64,000 nucleotides of DNA. Origin: Gordionus sp. m RMFG-2023 (taxonomy: Eukaryota; Nematomorpha; Gordioida; Chordodea; Parachordodidae). Shown here piece by piece: positions 58,273 to 64,000 of the stretch (its first letter is position 1; each line of letters begins with the position of its first letter). The position numbers and the translations under genes were made by a program. The notes under the pieces are model-generated. The model saw only the letters and a program-made list of their open reading frames with translations, was not told where the DNA came from and made no database searches. The stretch is taken from positions 26,637,366-26,701,365 of the forward strand of contig NC_088777.1 in the NCBI RefSeq assembly GCF_954871325.1, read 5' to 3'.

Positions 58273-58467
58273 ATCAACACATACCAACTCAGTTATTACA
58301 TTATATGATGTGTTTGCATAAAAATACAAATTTGTTTCACTATTATATTTTTCAAGACAAAATTTTAATATATTTCTCCAATATGTCTAGTTTATTTTAA
58401 AAAATTTTCTTTAGAAAATATATCATAAACTAGGCAATTCATAATCAAATTTTATTCTACTATTAAT

Positions 58468-58990
58468 TAGGGCGTGGCCGATATTTATTATCGGATGGAC
58501 TGACATTAAGCGTTTTCAGAAAATATTGGATCAGGCCGATCTTTTTTAAAAAACCGATCCGATCCGATATTTGGTTATTTTATGATTGTATATATAATTA
58601 TATTTTTTTTTAATTTTAAATAATTTCATAATAATAAATTAATGAAAGGAACTATTATACAATTTATTTTTTGTGATATTTAAAAAAATTTGTTTTACAC
58701 TATTTTTATTATTATATTATCTGCAATAAGAAAAGGATTTTAAACATCTAACGAGTCACATTCAGTTAGTGTTGTTAAACGGCTCGATTTAGCCAATTTT
58801 AAAAACGATTAACTCAAAATTTTGACTAAGATTAAATTACCCATGCTTATTGATTTTTCAAACAGACATCAGAAAAGTTTGGACTTCTATTTGCGAAATT
58901 TCTAGGCATAGGCAATAAATGGTTATTTGATGACCCTTTTTAAAAATTGTCTAAATAGAGCTGTTTAACAACACTACATTAACACATAAA
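58468..58990. repeat. Degenerate hAT-end repeat with inner MITE-like unit
   Basis: It begins GGGCGTGGCCGATATTTATT and parallels 21,425-21,920. Inside, GTGTTGTTAAACGGCTCGAT (58,767) and GAGCTGTTTAACAACACTAC (58,958) form inverted ends of a ~210-bp unit. Confidence 0.6.
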
Positions 58991-59304
58991 CATTGCATAT
59001 ATTTTAAATGAGAATATTAACTTATGAAAATTATAAAAATAAAATACACTTAATCATTCATGAAAGTTAGTTGGTTTTTTAAAGTAGAAAATATCAAGGA
59101 TGTGAACCCTTCGACAAAATAAAAGATTCCGGGTTCTGGTACAGGAATAAAATTTAAAAAGGACCCTGGTCCGGGTTCAGGGAACATAAAAATAATGACT
59201 CAAAATAAGATTTTTTTTCATTCATTTAATATTATACTTCTATATAATATTCATAATTCACAAATGTAATTTATATTTTTAATTCAATCGCACAATCATA
59301 ATAT

Positions 59305-62300
59305 CAGAGTTGTTAAACGCTATTTTTAAAAGTAGCGCGCTACCGCTATAGCTATTTGTCAAAAAAAGTAGCGCGCTACCGCTTTCGCTATTTGTCAAAA
59401 AAAGTAGCGCGTACTTTTAAGCTACTTTTTATAAAAAAAAATTTAGGAACAAATGAAACAAATTTTTTTTATTTTTTTTTTGCTTATAATGTAAATGTAT
59501 AATAAATAATATATAAAAATCAACATTTATAAATATAAAAATATAGTTAGTTTAGATTATAAAAAAATAAGCAATATAAATAAATATTTATTTTAATTTT
59601 TTTGCATTTTAATAATAATATCATTTCAATATTATCATCCCCAAGTCTAGAGCGACGATCAGAAAGTATAAGCTTTGTTTTACTAAATAATCTCTCGACA
59701 CTAGCACTTGAGGGCAAGGGGGTATTTAATTTTATATATAAATTTTTAATATATGAAAAATTATCAAAAATATTCATTTCAATATTTTTTGATTGAAAAA
59801 AAAGATCAATTGGATTTTCTATTAAATCATCTTTAATTTCAAAAAAATTATTTGAGGATGTCTTCGTGGTAGATACTCGGCAATCTATGTTTGTTGGAGT
59901 AAGATTATTCAGCTTCGCCATTAGCCTATCGCGTTGATGTTTGGCATCATCGGAATTTATATATGGCCAGTTTAGTTTAAACTTTGGATGAACCATTGCC
60001 GCTAAGACATTGTCATCATTGTATAAGTTTGGAAATCTAAAAGTTACAAAAATAGAGTATTTTAAATATATCTTAATCATAAAATTTTATAAATTTTTTA
60101 GCTTTAAACATTAAGTTAGAATAAATCTTTAGTCAAAACAAAACAATATAAATTTTATTTACCTTCTCTCAATGCCTTTTAACAGAGAGTCTACTAGGGG
60201 CTGGCATAAGATTAGATTATTCAATCTCTTTAATTTGGTATTTAGGATACTTAAAGTGGGAACATAATACCCCATCTCCATATTATCCTCACCTTCCAAA
60301 ATTTCAAGGGAAACAGCAACATATTGCATAACCTAAAAAATTAAAATGATATGGAAATGAATCATTATTAATTAGAATTACTTCTGTATACTCTTTTATA
60401 AAAGTGTGCTCTTCATCGTTAATATATTCAATTTCAACAAGATCACAGAGATAATTAATCTCTAATCTTCTTTCCTCCAGAAAAAAAGCCATTAGTTTTA
60501 TTGCTTGGTATACAGAATTCCATCTTGTACGATTAGGGGTTAATAAATACCTCCCTAATTTTTTTTTAAACATGTCAGAACTTTTAGGAGATTTGTTCTG
60601 CTTATTCCATAAAGTTTGACATTTATAAAATGTCGATCTTGACACCCTTTTAAAATCTTCATCATTTAAAGCTCCTTCAGCATCTACTGTTGCTATCAAA
60701 TTTAAATTATGACAGGAGCATCTATGATGGCTGTGTAACATTGTGGAGTTAGTTGAAGATCCTATAGAATATTGATTAGATTAACATGTATTATAAAATA
60801 ATTTAAACCTTCTTCTAAGATCTCATTAATATCATTGGCATCAACACCTATTTCCTCCTCTTCCAATACATGTTGACTATCATTCTGTATCTCATCTTCA
60901 GCATTATCCTCACCAAATATTCTATATTCATATTAAATAGGACAAATTAAATTATTCATCCAATTTTAATAGATATTAATGTCTAGTAATATTTATCAAA
61001 AATGGAGTGGAAAAATCATTTCTTAGTATTCTAAATTTTGAACCTCAGGAATTATAATGTAACTAAGCAAAAATATTTTATCAAATGAATATATTGAATG
61101 AATTCCCTGTACTGTGTAATATATTTTATATTTAATTATTTTAGCAAGTTGTTATTAAAGGAAATATTTAAGCTACAATTGATATATAATATTAGATAAT
61201 TTTAAAAAATTATAATAAGGTAGAATTTAACTTTATTAGTTACTTTTATTTATTTATGATATAAATAAAATTACAGTATTTATTTACGGAATTTAATTAA
61301 AAATGCATTAAAGAAAATTGCTATGTAATTAACAATTAAATATAATGTTGTACATTATTTTCATATTTTTTATATATAATTAATAATTTTGCAAGAAATA
61401 TATAAAAAAAATATGAAAAAAGATTTAAATGATATTTATATTTATATACTATATATGATATTACAAATGCAAGAATTAATAAGTCATATTAGAAAATAAA
61501 ACTAATTAAAAAATACATAAATATCACAAACAAGTAATGATAAATACTTATTAAAGATAATGAATAAAATAAAATTAGTATATTTTTTTAGAGATGCCAT
61601 TTATCCATATACTCCTAATATAAGCTATATTTAAAACAACACAGAAAATAACCTGCAAATTCTAATAAATCATTTGATTTAATTTTTTTTCTTATTTGCA
61701 CATTTTTAACTCCCATTAAATATACTACTCTCCCTTCCCTGTTTAAGCTATTAATGGGCAAAAATTAATATTATTAATCCCTGGTTATTATGATTAATTC
61801 ATCAATAAATAATTTATTAATTATTGCAAATATTCATTCTTATATGTGTATGCTATGTTCTTCACAAATAAATAATAAACTTTGTATTTTATAAACTATT
61901 CTAATTTAATTGGTAATGATAATTTAAAAGTATCTTGTATTTAAGTTACTCTAATTTAGTAAAAGATACAATAATCTTTTATCTTGTATCTTTTTGATTA
62001 TTTGAAAAAGATACTATCTGTATCTAAGATTCATTTCTTTAAAAAGAATCTGTATCTGTATCTAGATTCTTTTTCTGGAGGACCTGCCCAACTCTGTCAA
62101 TAACCATATCTTATTAAATGTTAGATTAGCTCAATGACACTGTACAATAAAAATTAATGAAATAATCCACCTCTCTTTTATATTTTATTAGTTAATTTCA
62201 CTAATTTTATTTATAATTTGATATAAATTATGATAATCATAATATTACTAAAATATGTGTGTATTTAGTTAATAAAAATTCTATAAATAATGTGAAATAT

Positions 62301-63528
62301 TAAAATACTAAATATTTTATAGATTAAATAATAACCCTTCCATTCTGATAAAAATCATAACTTAAAATAAATATTATAAATAAATTTGTGATATAACCTA
62401 AATGCCTTCAGGTAATTAGACCCATTATCAGTAACCATCTTGCAAACTTTATTATGAATTCTAAAAGACTTGTGGATGTTAATAATTTTATTTGCAAGAG
62501 TACATCATATGTCTGGCATCCTATAATCCTTTTAAGGGCTAAGGCTACAGATCTTCTTTTTAAAGTTATAGGATCTAACCAATGGCCTGTGATTCCCAAA
62601 TAAGCTCTGAAAATATTTAATCAGATCAATTTATAAATATAAATAAGTTTTTACCTTCTGTTATGTGTCCAACTATCTGCCGTGGTACATACATAAGATA
62701 TATCTGATAACTCTACTATTAGGGCATCTTTCATCACTTTGAAGTTGTCGGCTATTTTATTCATAAGTGTCTGGCGACATAAAACTGTTGTGCCAGGGGA
62801 TAAAGTTTTAATCATTATAGTAAATGATGGATTATCAACCAAAGACACTGGCTGAACTGTGTCAATAATAAAATCAAAAATAACTTTATCAGCCAATTTT
62901 TGTGAAATATTGGCATGTTTATTATCAGTTAATTTGGTTTGGATAGTATTTGTCTTTTTTAATGAAGATTCTCCTATACCAAAATTTTTTATATGTTTCT
63001 CTATTTCCTTATAGCAATTGGCGTGAACAGTCTAATAAAATAAATAATATTATAATGTAAAAATAACAATTTACCTTTAGGTGTTTCTTCAGGTTATAGC
63101 TACTCGATTGATTTGATGATATATTTTTTTTACATTTTAAGCACAGGAATTTGAATCCAGATTTTGTTTTAATATTTATTTTAAAAAATTTTTCAAATTT
63201 AGGGAATGGAAAAACGTTATTAGAGCTATTAAGTACATTATCTTCCATGTCTGAATCACTTTCAAGGATTTGGATATCCATGGACGATGCCATTTTAGAT
63301 TATTAACACAGATTGAAAATATAAATTAAAAATTGAAAATATATTTAAATTTCAAAATTAAATAATAAATTATAAAAATTATGATATTATATTTAAATTT
63401 TCATGTTTATACTTACATTCATTATATTTTTTAAAAGTAGCGCGCTAAAAAATTAAATAATTTTAAAAAAAGTAGCGGCTATTAGCTATAGCTACCAAAA
63501 AAGATAGCGCGCTACTTTAACAACTCTG
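59305..63528 (-). mobile_element. Young 4.2-kb hAT element with perfect 8-bp target duplication (hAT-F)
   Basis: Ends CAGAGTTGTTAAACGC and GCTACTTTAACAACTCTG, flanked by CATAATAT at 59,297-59,304 and 63,529-63,536. Subterminal GTAGCGCGCTAC palindromes recur at both ends (three near the left, two to three near the right). It is inserted in hAT-B copy 2. Confidence 0.96.
59547..63293 (-). CDS. BED-type hAT transposase of hAT-F, seven exons, one frameshift
   Basis: Minus-strand exons with GT-AG borders: 63,293-63,075 (BED zinc finger, FLCLKCKKNISS and YNLKKHLK), 63,031-62,655 (SYVCTTADSWTHNR), 62,606-62,398 (GITGHWLDPITLKRRSVALA), 60,921-60,809 (acidic linker), 60,761-60,382 (CSCHNLNLIATVDAEGA, TPNRTRWNSVYQAIKLM), 60,332-60,163 (AVSLEILEGEDNMEMGYY) and 60,036-59,547 (VLAAMVHPKFKLNWP, SSASVERLFSKTKLILSDRR). 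That makes about 650 residues, the usual hAT size and order. One base seems lost near 62,490, where the frame leaves CQTYDVL and the expected continuation (LANKIINIHKSFRIHNKVCK) lies in the next frame. Otherwise every exon is open, so activity was recent. Confidence 0.88.
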
Positions 63529-64000
63529 CATAATATCTTCTAAAATATCATCCTTGAGATTTCCACGTAAATTAGACAATATATATCAAAGATGAAAATT
63601 CACGTTCTACCCTTACCTAAAATAGATAGTTATCTTTATAAAATTATTGTATTTGTGTCGCCGGTACAGCCATGAAGATTCTAGATAAGATATATAATTC
63701 TGGATATATTGAAGAATTTTCTTCCCAGAATTTTAAAATATTTGTATTTTTATTTATTCTCTTTAAATTCTGAGAACTTTTTTATTAAAGTTTCAATAGA
63801 CATTTTTTAATCCTCCTGATGATAATTTGATTTTTTTCTCTATCTAAAAGTAAAATTTCAAGATCATCAATGTTGCTATCATTATTACTATTATCACTAC
63901 AACCAGTAGGTATTGTCGTAGCCTTTAATATATTGTAAATAATGGAGTTTTGCATATGACATAAATCCTTAAGATGGTCTTTAGCCATTTGCTTTTGCTC

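Larger units (their letters stand above)
59090..64000 (-). mobile_element. hAT-B copy 2, interrupted by hAT-F, runs off the window
   Basis: The left end near 59,096 (AGGATGTGAACCC) is followed by GGGTTC-rich terminal sequence. The interior resumes after the inserted element at 63,537, and 63,750-64,000 closely matches 5,120-5,375 (TTTCTCTATCTAAAAGTAAA, then CACTACAACCAGTAGGTATT). The minus frame 63,988-63,785 shows the same transposase segment (KATTIPTGCSDNSNNDSNID). Confidence 0.8.

Noticed and set aside
56096-64000. BRCT5 and BRCT6 exons of the PTIP-like gene
   Set aside because: I looked for the glycine turn, the THLI strand and the TPEWLEEC helix on the plus strand and found none. The interval is mostly transposons, so the exons are probably beyond the window.

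Overview
This is an AT-rich (about three quarters A+T by eye), intron-rich animal genomic window. The recognisable host content is one gene on the + strand. It can be followed as eleven exons from 11,290 to 56,095 and leaves the window unfinished. The exons have compatible splice phases and together give 714 codons. They encode successive BRCT domains whose order and motifs match PAX-interacting protein 1 (PAXIP1/PTIP): BRCT1 and BRCT2, a polar linker, BRCT3, BRCT4, and the first strand of BRCT5. PTIP is a nuclear adaptor of KMT2C/D histone H3K4 methyltransferase complexes and of the DNA-damage response. The host is probably an invertebrate, perhaps an arthropod. That is inferred from the repeat families and base composition and is not proved.

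Layout. Positions 1-2,288 are a tandem satellite (about 119-bp monomer, with trimeric higher-order structure in the first kilobase). The same satellite returns inverted at about 7,830-10,290, split by a 1.8-kb RTE-like LINE with a 12-bp target duplication. Worn hAT transposase fragments lie between the arrays. The PTIP-like gene starts at 11,290. Its 21-kb third intron (12,302-33,385) holds an old hAT with a younger hAT inside it, further hAT relics and MITEs, LINE-type pieces, and a piggyBac relic that contains a nearly intact Tc1/mariner-type element (30,760-32,697). Introns 4-7 hold a deleted hAT with target duplication, tRNA-like repeats and a 2.1-kb foldback (40,888-43,010). Intron 8 (43,290-53,247) holds a Mutator-like element with 9-bp target duplication (44,207-46,865), a worn reverse transcriptase and a long-TIR element with a DDE-like relic. 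Intron 9 is filled by a 1.15-kb palindrome. After exon 11 come a LINE 3' end, MITEs, and a 4.2-kb hAT (59,305-63,528) with perfect 8-bp target duplication and a seven-exon transposase carrying one obvious frameshift. That hAT sits inside an older hAT that runs off the right edge.

No CRISPR array, operon, rRNA or confident functional tRNA is seen. The four transposons with exact target duplications and readable transposases (Tc1-type, Mutator-like, two hATs) suggest several waves of DNA-transposon activity, with the host gene kept readable through them. Exon calls rest on my own reading of frames, phases and remembered PTIP motifs. No alignment was run.
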